A stretch of 64,000 nt of DNA from Knufia peltigerae (Eukaryota > Ascomycota > Eurotiomycetes > Chaetothyriales > Trichomeriaceae), in assembly GCA_030247855.1 (NCBI GenBank), contig JAPDRN010000082.1, forward strand, positions 1 to 64,000, in the 5' to 3' direction. Below, piece by piece: positions 32,273 through 44,859 of this stretch (positions are counted from its first letter, which is position 1; each line of letters begins with the position of its first letter). Below the pieces are notes generated by a model. That model was given only the letters and a program-made list of their open reading frames with translations, did no database searches and had not been told where the DNA came from. Position numbers and translations under genes: made by a program.

Positions 32273-35200
32273 TGTTCCAGATGCGCCGAGTGCAGGCTAG
32301 ATTTCGACAGAGAGACCCAAAACCCCTAGACCTAGCACAGGGGACCTGGGACCTGGACCATTCCAATCGGACTTACAGATAAGACCATGGGGGAAGCAGA
32401 GAGGGCGGGGGGGCTGTTTGGGGGATCCTAGTGAAGCTGAACAATAGAAAGTTGGAAGCTAAGAGCCTGGCTGAAAGTCAAAGATGGAACAAAAAGTTTA
32501 AGCAAAGGAACCAGGAATCAGGGTCAAGTGCCAGAGAAGTGAGAGAGAGAGAGGAAGATTCAAAGAGAGAGTTACGGACAAAAACCGCCAAAAAAAGTAC
32601 AAAGGTGATTCGTTACCAAGTATTCGTGTTCGTAGACGTCGTTCGTAAGCTAGAGAGTGTGTAGAGAGAAGAGAAAAAAAGGACGATCCGAACCCAGATC
32701 GTTCTAGACCCTTGAATTTAACATTGGGAGACGCGTCAAACAAAGAAGAACACGCATTCGTCACCATTTTTTCGGTGAGGAACCATTTGATTGGAACCAC
32801 AGTCTCGGGTCACAATGCATAGTCTGTCATGGTAAGGTAAGGATCAGTGAAGATGTGTTTGTGTGAGAGAAAGACAGAGAGAGAGACAGAGATGGTGTAA
32901 TGTTTGTCGATAAGTAGTACCTTGGTAATGAAAGTTCCGGAGCACAGGGATACTCCTCAGAGGGGAGAGAGAGAGAGTACCAACAGAGTACGAGTACTCT
33001 ATTACGCAGTATAAAGGGTAGTCGTATGGAGAACCTTTAGGCGTGGAAGGGACTCCCGTAACTGTATGAATATTTTGGAGAGTGGTATATATATCCCAAG
33101 GAGAATGAATACCTGTGAATAAGTGTGCATAATGCCATCGACAGGGTATTGAAGTACTCAGTACGGGTCATCAAACGTGTAAATACTGGTTTTGATTCTC
33201 GTAGACAGTACTCGTACGATGGTATACGCAAGTTACGTCAAGTTCAGTCATGACTACTCCGTATGTTGGCGTTATTTACCTTTGGTTTTTCTGCCATTGT
33301 TGACACAAAGTAGTGATGGGTAGAGGGATAAACTAGTTGTATCTCCCCAAGAGTACCAGAAACTCCCTACGTGGGTTATTGATCCTTGTTTGGGTGGGAA
33401 GCTCGTACGAGTTACTTGCGTACTGGCTCGTACTTCGCCATCATCCACTCCCCTGTTCTTCTTGAAATCATTAATCCAATGGATGCTCTTTTCAAAAGGA
33501 TTTGAAGATCGACCCACAACCGCTGCTGATCTCTACAGTATTTCTTTTTCTCTTGGATCATCTTTAATTGTCCTCCGTCTTTCAGCAACGCGGCCCCTCT
33601 CTCTCTCCCTCTCTCCCCCCTGATCGGTTCAAAATTGCTACCATGAATAGAAAGTCGAAACTAGCACCTTGTCGTTGTTCTACTCCGTACTGGTGGTTAC
33701 TCGTAACAAGCGACCAAACCCCAGCAAGCAACATGCCCGTCAAACTGGATTTTTAGAGTGACAAGCTCAACAAAGGGCTGCTCTTTCACCAAGCAGGGTG
33801 GGCCTTCATAGCCTATGTAGAAATAGAAATACTGTATTTCATTACATGACACTTGCGGTACTCGCAACTCTTTTCAAAGAGACTTTGGCAATCCAGATCG
33901 TCAACACTTTTATGTACAGCGTAACTTGCGCCAGGCCTGATGTAGCCTCCATACCCCGGTTCAGAACATCCTGACAACTTGCGGATACGAGGTACGGAGT
34001 ACCGGACATGTTTTCACCTTTTCCTTACCTTCACTTTGTGGGTGAAAAGAGTAGGTTCATGTTCTCTCGGGCACAAGACAAAAAAAAAGCAGATTTGGCA
34101 ACACGGTAAGGGGCCACAGCAAACGGGCCATTTTGTTGACGTGGATCGCCAGAAAAGAAAAAGAAAAAAGAATTCACCGACCGGTGAATATGTTGACGAA
34201 TGAAAATGGCATTTTACCGTACATGTATGTCATTGATCCCTTGTATTTTTCTGACATGGATTTCATAAATCGCGACAATGATACGGAGTACAAATACGAG
34301 CACGGAGGACAAGTTGATCACCCTTGATGAAAGAACGACTTTGTAGCAAAAACACACAGTACCTACTTACTCCGTCCCTTACCTATTATAGAGGTAGGTA
34401 CGCAAGAAACACAAAAGAGTACTCACCCAGGATGTACTGTCCAAATCGCCTTGTTTCTCTTTTTTTTTGGTTTGTTTGAAAAGGGGCAAGACTCTTACAA
34501 TAATTACTGTACCGACAAAAGACCAAAAGCAGTTCTTCAGGGGTTTCGGGAGACCATTGGAAATGAATGAAAATGACTTCTCTACATCAAGTGCCCTTGA
34601 TACTCCGTATTACACCAACACTTACTGTACGGGAGTATAAAACGGTAGGGATCTTCATCGCCACATAGGATTTTGGACCATCGGTTTAGTGCTTCTCTCT
34701 CTCTCTCTCACTCAGAACTAGCCGTTTCCGACCTAAAACCTTTGGCGCACTCCCTGTGCGAGGACCATAAGGAGTGGGTTGTCATGCACCACACACATAC
34801 AGCCCCCTGGCGAGTGCATATGCGCGAAGCTTAGAGTATTTGATGGTGATATACAATAAAAAGTCAAACTGGCGTTTGGGGCCGAAAACATGTCGGGCTG
34901 AATAAATATCACATTAGTACTGTATAGAAGGGGTAACTCGTACAGCTGACGCGCTTCAAGCATTCCATATTTCCAAAGCCGTTCTATCCGTGGGAAGCTA
35001 GGTATTGCAAATGATACACCAAAAGCTTGACACCTCTACGAGTATATACTAGAAAACATATCGGCCCAGTATCCTTTTTTTTTGCCAGATTTTGGGTGCT
35101 TTGCTGATCTTCATAAAAAAATTTCCGAATTTAATTGCGCACAAACATGATTGTTATCGTAATCACCATGCTCGTACTGTCAACACTGTGTGTGTAAGTA

Positions 35201-38200
35201 CCTCGTACGGGCGTATGTGAGTCGTCGTATCAGGTACAGTAGTCAAAACCTTTCCGGCAGCTGTCGGAGAGTTGTTTTTCTGACCCATGTTTTGGCCGCG
35301 GGCAATCTCCTACTTGTCAAGTAAAATCGACAAGAAGAGCATCCAGGGATCATTCTTTTGGCTTCGACTTGGTGCGTCTCCCTTTGATAGCGCGCACGGG
35401 CCACTGGACGTGTGTACATACATACCTTGTGACAACGTCTGTCAAAAGCAAACCCTTTCGGAAGCCCATCTGCACGAGTTAGCACTCTACCCTCAGTTCG
35501 CATAAAAGCCGTGATAAGGAGCCAAGGATGACATTCTGAGGTGTCAAAAATTCAGATGGATCAAAGGGCAGCCCTCCGCAGGCGTCGACTGGTGGTGGGC
35601 CACACCCGATAATTTGATTCCCACAAAGAAGATAAATATCTTCCAGAGAAACATTATTGATGGCGGACGCTTAGGGGGATCGACTCCGCTGTCCTCGGCG
35701 GTGATAACTCAAAGCCCGCCGACTTACCCACCAGCCTTTCTCAATTTGGCTTCGAGTTTACTGCTTGAGAAAGCACTTTTGACAAAGATCAGCTCGGGTG
35801 TTGATGGTCCGTCTAGCTGTCTTCGCCAGACGAGCTAAGATGCTCTCACCCGTCATAGCGCCTGGACCGGGCGAGGAATCGTCCAGATTGAGGTTCGATC
35901 CACGTGGAAAGATGGGTGCTAGGGACCACATGGCTGACCGCAAACCCCCCAGAGAGATGGTGGCATGACAGTTGGTTCTCTCGATACGGAGGACCTGTAA
36001 CAATACTCCAGATCAGCTCTCATCTCCCGAGACGTCATGACGTTATGCATCTGTCGCTGTTCTAGAAACAGACACCTCGACCATGCATAAAGTCTCGGTA
36101 AGAACGAAACAAATACAATTTGGGAAATTTGATGGTCTGTAAAGAATTTCGCGACTGCAAAGTCTCCATCCTGCAGGTCCCTCGTAAAAACGTTCGGGAC
36201 GAAAGATCTGCGGTACCCTGGAGCGAAACCACTTTATCGGGCGAACCGAGCAGCCGGTTGAGTGGGCATCGTACAATAATGAGCTCCGATACTATTTTCG
36301 CACAGACATCCGTCGGGAAACCTTGGACAAGCGAAACCAACCATATACCGGATGAGTCGTAGGCCACACGCATGCACACCATACTATAGTATGTAACTTT
36401 CTCGGGATCTTGAAGTATAACGAAGGCATGCTGGGCATTGACTTTGGGCATGGTAACCAGACCAAGCACTGCGCCGGAGCAAGTCAACAACTTTGGTGCC
36501 GGAGGAAGACTTCCTGTCTGCGCATTCGACTTATTGTGTTTTGATTCCCGGATTTCGCTGTTGTTCGGTTTCGGTATTCCGAGCCCTTTGGCTGAATCTC
36601 GCGTGAAAGAAATTGGAACGACATGGCGCACAGACCGAGCTACACCTGCAGCTCTGGCGAAAAGCCGCCCGCACTCGACCAAGTGGTGACGTGAGTGGCA
36701 CTTTGTAACACTTATTGCCCTCCTGGAACCCCCGTTCATGCTCGAAGGCTTGGGACTGCCCATCTATGCGACGTCGGATGCGAGTGGGCGGTCCACGTTG
36801 CTGGACACCTCCATCATGTATCATTGCCTATCAACCTGCAGCAACTTTTCAAATAATATCCCCCCCCATCACCAGCCAGGTTAGACTGGTTCTTGGGTTG
36901 TTCTTGTAATAAAAAGCCATGATCCTGTATTCGACTGTCATTCTACTCCGTACTCGTGCGGAATACTCGTGCTTGACTATTAGCTCGTGTCCACTATCCA
37001 CGCGATGACTGGAGCGCCTTTTACCTCAGTTTGTAGCCCAAATGGAGATACGCACCTCCCTGGAAAGGCCCATCCAGGGTTAGCCACCTGGTTTGAGATG
37101 CCCGGTTCAGGCCCTCAAGGTGGGTGGAGGCGTGCATGGGTCCATTGGCACCCCAAATGGCGCTGGCGTAGACGATCGGCGGCGCCTTCAACACCCCCCA
37201 ACTTCCAAGAAAGTGGAGGAGTTTTCAGGTCACCTCCATCCCTTGCTTACTTGCTGGATCCTCTGTAAAGCAAGGATGCTGGCATGGAAAATCGTGGGTT
37301 TTGAAGCATCCGCTGCAGCCGGGGCAGTCAACTCCTAAAATCAATAATCCAGTAGTACCATAGCTTTTAGCTTCGAGATCCCATCTTATTCACCTCGTGG
37401 GTATACGCCGTGACTTCGGGACTCGTTCCGTTGCAAGTTCGTGATAGCGTAGGCCGTTTGCCCGCATTAAGACGCCCTCGCTGCCTTTCACCTACTGCTG
37501 GAAATCTCCATCAAACCCTTGGGACTGGATACGAATAGTATTGTTCGTTTGATGGAAATTAGTCCTCTGGTTTTGTGGTCCAACGCCACAGCGTACCCTG
37601 TACGAAGTACTCCGTAGCAGAGCACGGTCATGACGTTGAGTGGGATCCTTCTGCCTCCGCCGAATTGGCTTTCCATGGACTTTTGTGCAATAATAGACAC
37701 ACAATCTGGAGTGCAGATCGGTGCTCAACCGAGCCTTAGGGCGTCAATTGGTACTCCATGTGTCTGGTTCGCTAACAAGTCATCTGCCCTTGGCTAGGGG
37801 ACTGCTTCGGTTTCCTAAAGTGATACCCTGACAATTGGGAAGCTAACACCCGTACTCGTGCCAAACTCTGGACAAAGAAACAGCACTAGGCAGGCCTAGT
37901 CGCTCTCACTGTCGAAGTCTGCTCAGGCTTTGAAGTTCTCATCATGTTTGAAGGTCGGTGGGACGCCGTTCTGGACTGTCAGTGTGCTCGAGACGCCGCT
38001 TCTGGAGCCCGACGTTCCGTCGTCTCTAGGCCACACACAGACCCAGCTCATGTTACTTGAGTCATGAACACAGGCATGGTGTCGGATGTGTCTCGTCGGG
38101 GGAGGGTCCAGTTGCCCTTGGCTAACCTCGCTGGACCCCGTGCGCCTAGCATCGATCATCCGTCTGCCCATCCCAACGGCAGTAGAGCTCTCTTAGACAG

Positions 38201-39129
38201 CCAATGGTCCCTTTCATGGGACCCTGGGCCGACTGTATGAAGAGCTAAGGGTACTAAATTGGCTTTTGTGGCACCTCGATTGCCAGGTTGATTCCACTGG
38301 GGGAACCAGTCGAACCTGGCCTGGGTCCAATGCAAGATCCAGTCACCATCAATTCTGCATGCTTTCGTAGAGCCCTATGTTCCTACCTGGCTGGTGCGAT
38401 TAGGTCGCTTGCATCATCTGTCAAGTGGGTTGCAGCTGCTGTTGTTGGTGTTCGCGCCGAAGTTTCCTGTGTCCATTCTCGAAGCTGAATTCAGCCCTGC
38501 TGAGACTCTATCTCTGGGCCTTTTTGCAACTCTTCTCGCACCGATCACGACCAGATCAAACTCACCCCTCTCAACATCTTTCTTCCTTTCGTCTGTCTAC
38601 CTCTAGTCGTTCTCTTCTTCAATTCCTCGCAGAGTCCGCGCAGCTGTGCTGTTCAGCGACGTTACGCATTCATTAAGGATTATCAGCAACCGGAGCGCTG
38701 ATACGCTCGCTTGTGGTTGAAACCAGAAAGATTGTCCTCAAGGCATCGCAGTCGAAACGTGCCAGCGCCTCATTCCTTCGGTCTTTGACAGAATCTCGTT
38801 GTGGAGTCGACATTGTCGCTGAAGTGCGTTTCGTTGCCTTGATACTGTGCAGAGACGAAGCAGTCTTGCTATCTGGTCAACTATTCATCGAGCTGTAGTG
38901 AACAGCAGCGGCAAGGCTGTTCAAGTTCCCCCGGATATTCACCTGTTGATCTTTTAGCAATCCTCATAGGGGCTCGATGGACCGTGTTCCGAGTGTACTG
39001 ATCGCGTCTTGTTGTTAAAACTGATAATGCGCCGAAACGGGACGACATAGTTGGCTGTAACTGGTTGGGCTCAGAAAGGATATCGGTGTGGTTAGTCTGC
39101 TGCTGCGCGCGTCAGTCACACCGCAAGGG

Positions 39130-40469
39130 ATGCAAGCAGAAGGAGACGAGTTTGGACACTGGATGCAGGAAGGACGCCCTGTTCATGGTCAGCCTCAAAG
39201 CCACAGTGACACACCGGATATGCCTGGCATGGTTTCACGGACGAATTCGTTTCCAGGTACGCAAGAGATGTCTGTCGAAGGTCAAGCGCTGTCTCCATCC
39301 GACAAGAAGCGCAACAAACTTGGTTATCATCGAACTGCGGTAGCCTGTGGTTCGTATATGCCCTCACGTACTGTGAGCAAGCACTGACACGCTATAGGTC
39401 ACTGTCGACGTCGCAAGATTCGCTGTATCGCCGCCATCGATGATCCTGCTGGCCGATGTCAGAATTGTATTCGCTTGAAAAAAGATTGTCACTTCTACCC
39501 CGTCGATCAGAATTCGACGCCAGGTAAGCGCGCGAGGTCTGGTACCAAGTCCGACAACATCTTCAGCGAAGGCGATACTTCGGTTGCCTCTTCCTCTCCC
39601 GGCGGCATGCTCAGAAGCAACTCGTTCGAACGTGTAGAACAAGATGAAGGTTCGTGTTATATGTCCTCGGTTCGTGGACGGTCTTTGAAGAAAAGAGAGG
39701 TTGTTATGCAACGTTCCATATATGAGACTGGCCCATGATGTCCCTTCGTCGACTCCATTGCTGACAAGGTGCAGGTTTCGAGTATCCCAGTCCCTTTGAA
39801 CACCACCGTCAGCAGCAGCAACAACAACAACAGCATGGACAGACAGTCACGCCTTCCGCGTATCTCAACCAGTCACCTCGACATTTCGCGACCGAACCTT
39901 TAACTTCAGGATATTATCCTAATTATGCACATCCTGCATCTGGGACATACCCATCAGCCTTCACAACTGGCTCTCTTCCTTCCACAATGGCAATGCCACA
40001 GGAAAGCGCGTATGGTTACCCGACACCGCATCCCAATGAAGCCTACAACTGGGGTCAAATTCCACCAAGACCTTCTGGTACGGAGGCTGAAGACATGCAG
40101 CATGGGTTTCCTGCGGCCTATCGAAGTCATACCTATCCAACTTTTGATCGAAGAACGTCACAACCCTTACAACAGATGCCCTCATCGGCCCATGGAATGA
40201 TAAATTTCGAGCTTGACCATCAGCAAAGCTCAATTCAGGCAAATCTCCACGAGCCAACCTCATATCAGCCACTTCATGACTTGAATGAATGGCCAGGGTC
40301 AGCATCTAGACAGCCTGCACATCTTGCTGAATCCGCACCGATTCCATATCCACACGGCTGGTACTCGCATAATTCGACCACTACAGGTAACAGAGAAGAA
40401 GGGGGTTCCTCACACATCCTGCTTTCACAGCATCGTGACTTTCGCGAAAGTCAACATAAACCAGGTTGA
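39130..40469 (+). CDS. Zn2Cys6 (fungal zinc cluster) transcription factor
   Basis: Exons 39130-39349, 39398-39649 and 39775-40469 give 388 aa (introns 48 and 125 nt). The first splice falls just after the first zinc Cys and builds the cluster CX2CX6CX10CX2CX6C (Cys73, 76, 83, 94, 97, 104), with basic RRRKIR between the second and third Cys. Upstream is a conserved KRNKLGYHRTAVACG lead-in. The second splice joins RVEQDEG to FEYPSPFEHH, followed by an 8-glutamine run and a Pro/Ser/His/Tyr-rich region that may be activating. No fungal-specific middle homology domain is visible, as in a subgroup of short regulators. The protein is predicted nuclear. The start is the first ATG in the open frame; an extra upstream exon is possible. 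Targets are unknown. Confidence 0.83.
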
Positions 40470-41961
40470 TGCGGAGCTTCGTGGTACTAAGCCACGGGTA
40501 CGATAGTTAAAAACAATTTTTTTCCATGCAAGGCCACGCGGGTTATTTGGCCGTCACCACTCATGCACCAGCCAGCTCGATGCGTGTACACTTTACCAGA
40601 CCAATTTGTTGGGGGCCTCTTCATCATCGGGCGATACGACGATTGGGAGATTTTGGTCGAGTAAGATGGCAGATGTGTTGGACATAAAAAAAATCACAGG
40701 CGCGAGAAGAATACGCGACTCCGCCATCTCGAGCACGAAATTTAATCTTCTGGAGGCGCTGGTGGAAGTTGAATGCCGTTGACAGGCCAACACGCAATAT
40801 GTGTCCTTGTATGCCAGTAAAGTTGATGATTCCAAGAACGCATGGTATCTTGGAACTGGTAAGGTCCATATTTTGCTGCGCAAACAACCACCAAAGCCAT
40901 GTCAAGCCGAGCAACTTGTACAGCAGTTACAGCAGGGCAGGGCACAGTTTGCTAAAATGGCAAGAGGCATCTGCCGAAGCTTGGTGAAGAGTCGAAAGAT
41001 GGCCAGGGTGTAGGAGGGAGGATCTCCTCTGGGTTCAGGCAGACATTTTCGAGGTCAGCTCTCCTGTGGCCTCTTTTTAGGATATAATGTCGGAAGAAAC
41101 GAAAAGCTAGACCAGCCCTAGGTGGATCTGTTGTGACAGCACAAAAAGAAGCCTTGAAATTCCAATTGTATGTGAATCTTTCACCTCAGGCAACATATGG
41201 CAAACTTCCAAAAGAACCACATCTGAACATAGGGACATCGAACTTGATCACAACTCCGAATTTCGTGCGTGACCAAGTCTTGGGATAGCGTTGGGCTGAG
41301 GAATTCCGAGTCATATATAGCACGCCCACGTGACAGACTGACTCACAGGGACAACCACAGATCAAAGATTACCACAAAAGTTTTTAACGACAAAAGTCTG
41401 CCTGTGACCCTTTTTCCGGGTGTTTTTCAATTCTAAACAATGAACACCGGACAGATGTATTGACGCTTGGTAGCTTCAGGGATGTCTCTCCGCAGTCGAA
41501 CAGGATTTCGTCTGCTACCAGATGTTGTACATGGTTGCTTCACCACGGCCAATCCAATCTTCTGGGGAAGTATGCGGCCACCATCTAGATCGGAGAAGGC
41601 TAGGTTCATGTGCTGCGCGCCGCCCACCTCGTGGTGAACTTGTAAAGCACTCGCTTCGCTGAATACGACGAGACAAGACAAGACAAAAGTGTGTGATCGA
41701 AGAAAATCTCTCACAACTGGTCGTGATGGCCTTTGGCGCCCCCTTTCACAACATCACTCTATCCTCAGCACTATACTGACCGGCAAGATAAAATGCCGTA
41801 ACAGTCGCGACTTTTCCGTGTCGCGATTCCTCGCCACCTGGAATTCGAAAGCTGAACCTGCAGTGAACCTCTTCTCAATCTTCTCAATCTTCCCAATCAC
41901 CTTGCAACTTCATCCTCACACCCCCCAAAAAAGAACTTTGTGAACTTTGTCTCTGTGTCCA
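40470..41961. other. Intergenic region, no gene seen
   Basis: 1.49 kb. Frames at 40593-40945 (-) and 41433-41714 (-) are short and featureless. The right end is the pyrimidine-rich promoter and leader of the F-box gene. Confidence 0.5.
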
Positions 41962-43170
41962 ATGGCTTCAAACACGTTACTAGAACAATTGAAGGTTATG
42001 TCGTTGGTGGAGGAGGAGGAGGAGGAGGAGGAAGAAGAAGAAGAAGAAGAAGAAGAAGAAGAAGAAGAAGAAGAAGCGAACATCGGGGCGACGGCGACGA
42101 CGAGAGACGAAGGTGTTGACGCGGTGCTTGCCGAGAGCAGCAGTAGCACCCACAGCAGCGCAGGAACAAGAGATGCCCCCTCCCTCACTGGTCTTCCGAT
42201 CGAGATCAAACAGCAACTTTGCACCTATCTGGACTACAATGATCTAGGCAACTTGCGAGCCACCTGCCGAACCCTCTGTGACAGCACGATGGCCGAGACA
42301 AAGCGACGACTCAAGCGTGAACTTTCCCAAGCTTGGACAGAGATTGGCAACGTTTTCGAATTCGACTATGCCATTCTGCGCAATCCCATCGAAAGCCAAC
42401 GGCAGGTGCAAGTTGCGATGCGGGTCGTGAACTATGCAACCTCCGCAGGATATTCCCCGATCGTCGCCCGCTGGTTCGCCCTCCCAAGTCACTACCGCTT
42501 CCCTTGCGCCCAGTGCGGACACATTCGTCACAAGCAGACCTTTGGCATGGCCACTTTGCGCTCCTCCTTCCTCACCAATTTCCCGCAGCCTCCGCCAGTC
42601 GCTCAGACACACGCACAATTCTTCGACTCACTCATCTGCGGCAAGTGCCTTGCAGAAAACACGCCCGGTAGATACCTTTCTCTCGGCGAGGCCGACTGGT
42701 ACTCTCTGGTCATCAAGTGTACCGAGTGCAAGGAGATCGATAGGGTCGAGGAGGATGTCAGCTTCCGGGTCAAGGTTTCCAGCTTTTGTGAGCGGTGTTA
42801 CATGATGCTCAACCCGGAGTGGTACGAGTATAAGCATTGGGTAAATCATTTTTCCTTCTCCTTCTCCCCAAAAAGGAAATGTCCTGCGTCCTCTGTGCGC
42901 GCGTGGCTCTTTTCCTGCTGCCCGATATCATCACATGCTCATGGAATCCCCTGTGTCTTTTAGATCCAAGAGACCATGCAAGCGATCCGAGAGATCGAAG
43001 ACAATGTCATCGTCACAGATGACCGTCAGAGGCGTCCGCTGCCTCAATGCCCCCTCCCTCCCTCGACAATCGAGGATTTGACCACGCGGCCCTATCATTT
43101 CATGCAAAATGATAGGCAGCAGGCTCAAGAGGCTCAAGAGGCCCTCGAGGCAGAAGAGGCAGAAGAGTAG
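41962..43170 (+). CDS. F-box protein with polyglutamate tract and Cys motifs
   Basis: Exons 41962-42840 and 42964-43170 (123-nt intron, TGG/GTAAAT, TTTTAG) give 361 aa. Residues 17-38 are 22 consecutive Glu. The F-box lies near 75-115 (LTGLPIEIKQQLCTYLDYND, LRATCRTLCDS). Downstream are paired cysteines spaced like zinc ligands: CAQCGH (about 178), CGKC (about 227), CTECKE (about 256) and CERC (about 277). The end is acidic and Glu/Ala-rich (EAEEAEE). F-box proteins recruit substrates to SCF (Skp1-cullin-F-box) ubiquitin ligases. The Cys part may be the substrate-binding module, but no substrate can be inferred. It is convergent with another F-box/Cys protein 335 bp away. Confidence 0.88.
42010..42075 (+). 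repeat. (GAG)7(GAA)15 trinucleotide tract
   Basis: Seven GAG codons followed by fifteen GAA codons encode 22 uninterrupted glutamates near the N-terminus of the F-box protein. The clean GAG-to-GAA switch suggests slippage expansion of each half separately. Confidence 0.97.
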
Positions 43171-43505
43171 ATAGAAGATTTGACCCCTCAGGGGCAACAG
43201 AGAATTGTTTGGTTTTCGACCATTGTTCGTGACTCCAATTGCATTCAGTCGGCTGTCGATTACACTTGTCTTGTCATGTTCAATCTCATCCTCCTTCTCA
43301 ACGTGAGATGCAATCCTTGATTAGCAAGGAGGCAGGTAAGTGTAACACACGTTCACCGCAACTTAGATATTGCGCCCGACCTATGCATGTTGCTTGCATG
43401 GCACACAGTCTGTCGTGATGGAAAATACCAACGCCATTCATTTGCCCCCTTGAGATTTAGGGATGGGAAAGCCGCTAGTAGTCATTCCTGTGGCCTTTTG
43501 AATTC
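43171..43505. other. Convergent 3' region between two F-box genes
   Basis: 335 bp between the two stop codons. It holds two 3' UTRs and no other signal that I can support. Confidence 0.6.
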
Positions 43506-44345
43506 CTAGACACCGTGGTGCACAATACTCTCACAGTACTTGCAAAGGTGTAGTCCCAGCTCGCCATCTGCAACTTTCTCGGTATGATTGATCGACCAAC
43601 ACCGTAAACATCTAGTTGCACGGGTTGTCGATACAGTGTTGCAGAAGGCGTCCGACACGGTGGTAAGTAGTACCGGGTGGTATTGAGCAGGTTCTGAGAA
43701 TGTGGAAGTCCGATCCGGAGTCGCACTGGTAACCACGGCAAGACATTCTGCTGAACACACGCCTTCACGCTTGTGTTTGGGATCGGCTTCCTTGAAGGAG
43801 CTGCACGCTTTGCAGACGATCCACGTATGCTTGTCATCTTTGATGGTGGTGCCTTTTTTCCAGATGCCCTTCTTCACGCCACAAGCTTTGCAAAACCGGC
43901 GTCCGCAATCTTTGTGGCCAAGGCTTCTCTTGCCCATGGTTTGCGTGCGTGTGAAAGAGTCTCGGGGCAACTTCTGGAGACACGCAAAGCAATTCAGATG
44001 TGAGGCTCTCATAACTCTGTTCGTGTGAATGTTTGCCGTGGTATCCTGGGAGTTCCAGTTTCGACCCGCGTAAGGAAAGGCAAGTGCCCATTGCTCCAAG
44101 ATTGCAAAGCGGACCTCTCGCGCCTCAAGATCCGTTTTCTCATCTTCCAGAAGTTTGTTCTTTGTGAATTGGTGTAGTGCCTTGAGTCTCGGAAAAGAGA
44201 TGACACCAGTGGCGAAGCGGCAGGTCAAGCGGAAGGAAAGGATGTCTTGATAGTTGAGATCCGTAATGATTTGGTCGTAGAGCTCGACCGGTAATGAGAA
44301 GAGTGGCCTCCTACTCTGAAGAACTACGCTCGATGGCTCTGCCAT
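43506..44345 (-). CDS. F-box protein with C-terminal Cys/His clusters
   Basis: Single exon, 279 aa, ATG at 44345. The F-box is at about residues 14-50 (LFSLPVELYDQIITDLNYQD, FRLTCRFA). Then comes a fungal-type cysteine module: NCFACLQKLPRDSFTRTQT (about 120), CGRRFCKACGVKKGIW (about 150), CKACSSF and CSAEC, and a last pair CLRCWS and CKYCES near the C-terminus. This module is common in the expanded F-box families of filamentous ascomycetes and may bind zinc. Presumed role: substrate receptor of an SCF ubiquitin ligase. The order of domains resembles the neighbouring F-box gene, but the sequences are not close. It shares a 514-bp divergent promoter with MRS6. Confidence 0.87.
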   Translation of the reverse strand: MAEPSSVVLQSRRPLFSLPVELYDQIITDLNYQDILSFRLTCRFATGVISFPRLKALHQFTKNKLLEDEKTDLEAREVRFAILEQWALAFPYAGRNWNSQDTTANIHTNRVMRASHLNCFACLQKLPRDSFTRTQTMGKRSLGHKDCGRRFCKACGVKKGIWKKGTTIKDDKHTWIVCKACSSFKEADPKHKREGVCSAECLAVVTSATPDRTSTFSEPAQYHPVLLTTVSDAFCNTVSTTRATRCLRCWSINHTEKVADGELGLHLCKYCESIVHHGV

Positions 44346-44859
44346 TCTGATGAAGGCTTGACAGATATTCCTGGAGTCTGTGAGAGTTAAAATGGCCGGC
44401 TAATCCTCATTTGTGATTCAAAATCAATGTGATATATATATACATATAGTCATGCTACATAATGATGATGTTTTCATAGGTATATATAGTGTTGAGGAAG
44501 AGTCCAGGACATCTCATGATTTAGCGGAAAGTGAATACTTACTGGTAGGCAGTAATAACCGGGTTACTTTGTGCAGCAGCTGAATAGAAAATGACAATCA
44601 CACTTGGTCCACCAGGCCTCGGTACTGATCTCACCGTATCAAGCGCGTGAGGGTCTGATTGACATTGTAGTTGTTGATTTAATATCGAGTTGGGTCAATA
44701 GGTGGTGTTGTAGTTGTCAAAAGGCCACGCCCGGCAAAGTTTCCCTTCTCGATCGTCCTTTGGAAATCATTTTGGCGGGTCAGAAAGCAACTCGTTCTTT
44801 TAATTTTGGTAATCTTCCTTCCTGCGCCTCTCCATTCTTGTCTTGTCGCTACTGTCAGC
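44346..44859. promoter_or_regulatory. Divergent promoter between F-box gene and MRS6
   Basis: 514 bp between opposed start codons. Contains an AT repeat patch near 44430-44450 (TATATATATACATATA). No specific factor site is claimed. Confidence 0.5.

Larger units (their letters stand above)
30943..39129. other. 8.2-kb gene desert upstream of the Zn2Cys6 regulator
   Basis: No frame with a credible start, codon pattern or motif. The longest openings are a 454-codon antisense frame over the preceding gene and a 233-codon frame at 36062-36763 (-), both rejected. Structure seen: GA microsatellites (30977-31003, 32236-32272, around 32540), many A/T homopolymers, and seven exact copies of TACTCCGTA/TACGGAGTA between 33255 and 37616. 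Long upstream regions are common for fungal regulators, and the desert could hold a long leader, non-coding RNA or an eroded repeat. Confidence 0.55.

Noticed and set aside
36062..36763. 233-codon frame (-) with an ATG in the gene desert
   Set aside because: Mixed composition, no recognisable domain, no splice-supported extension. It could be an orphan gene, but nothing beyond length supports it.
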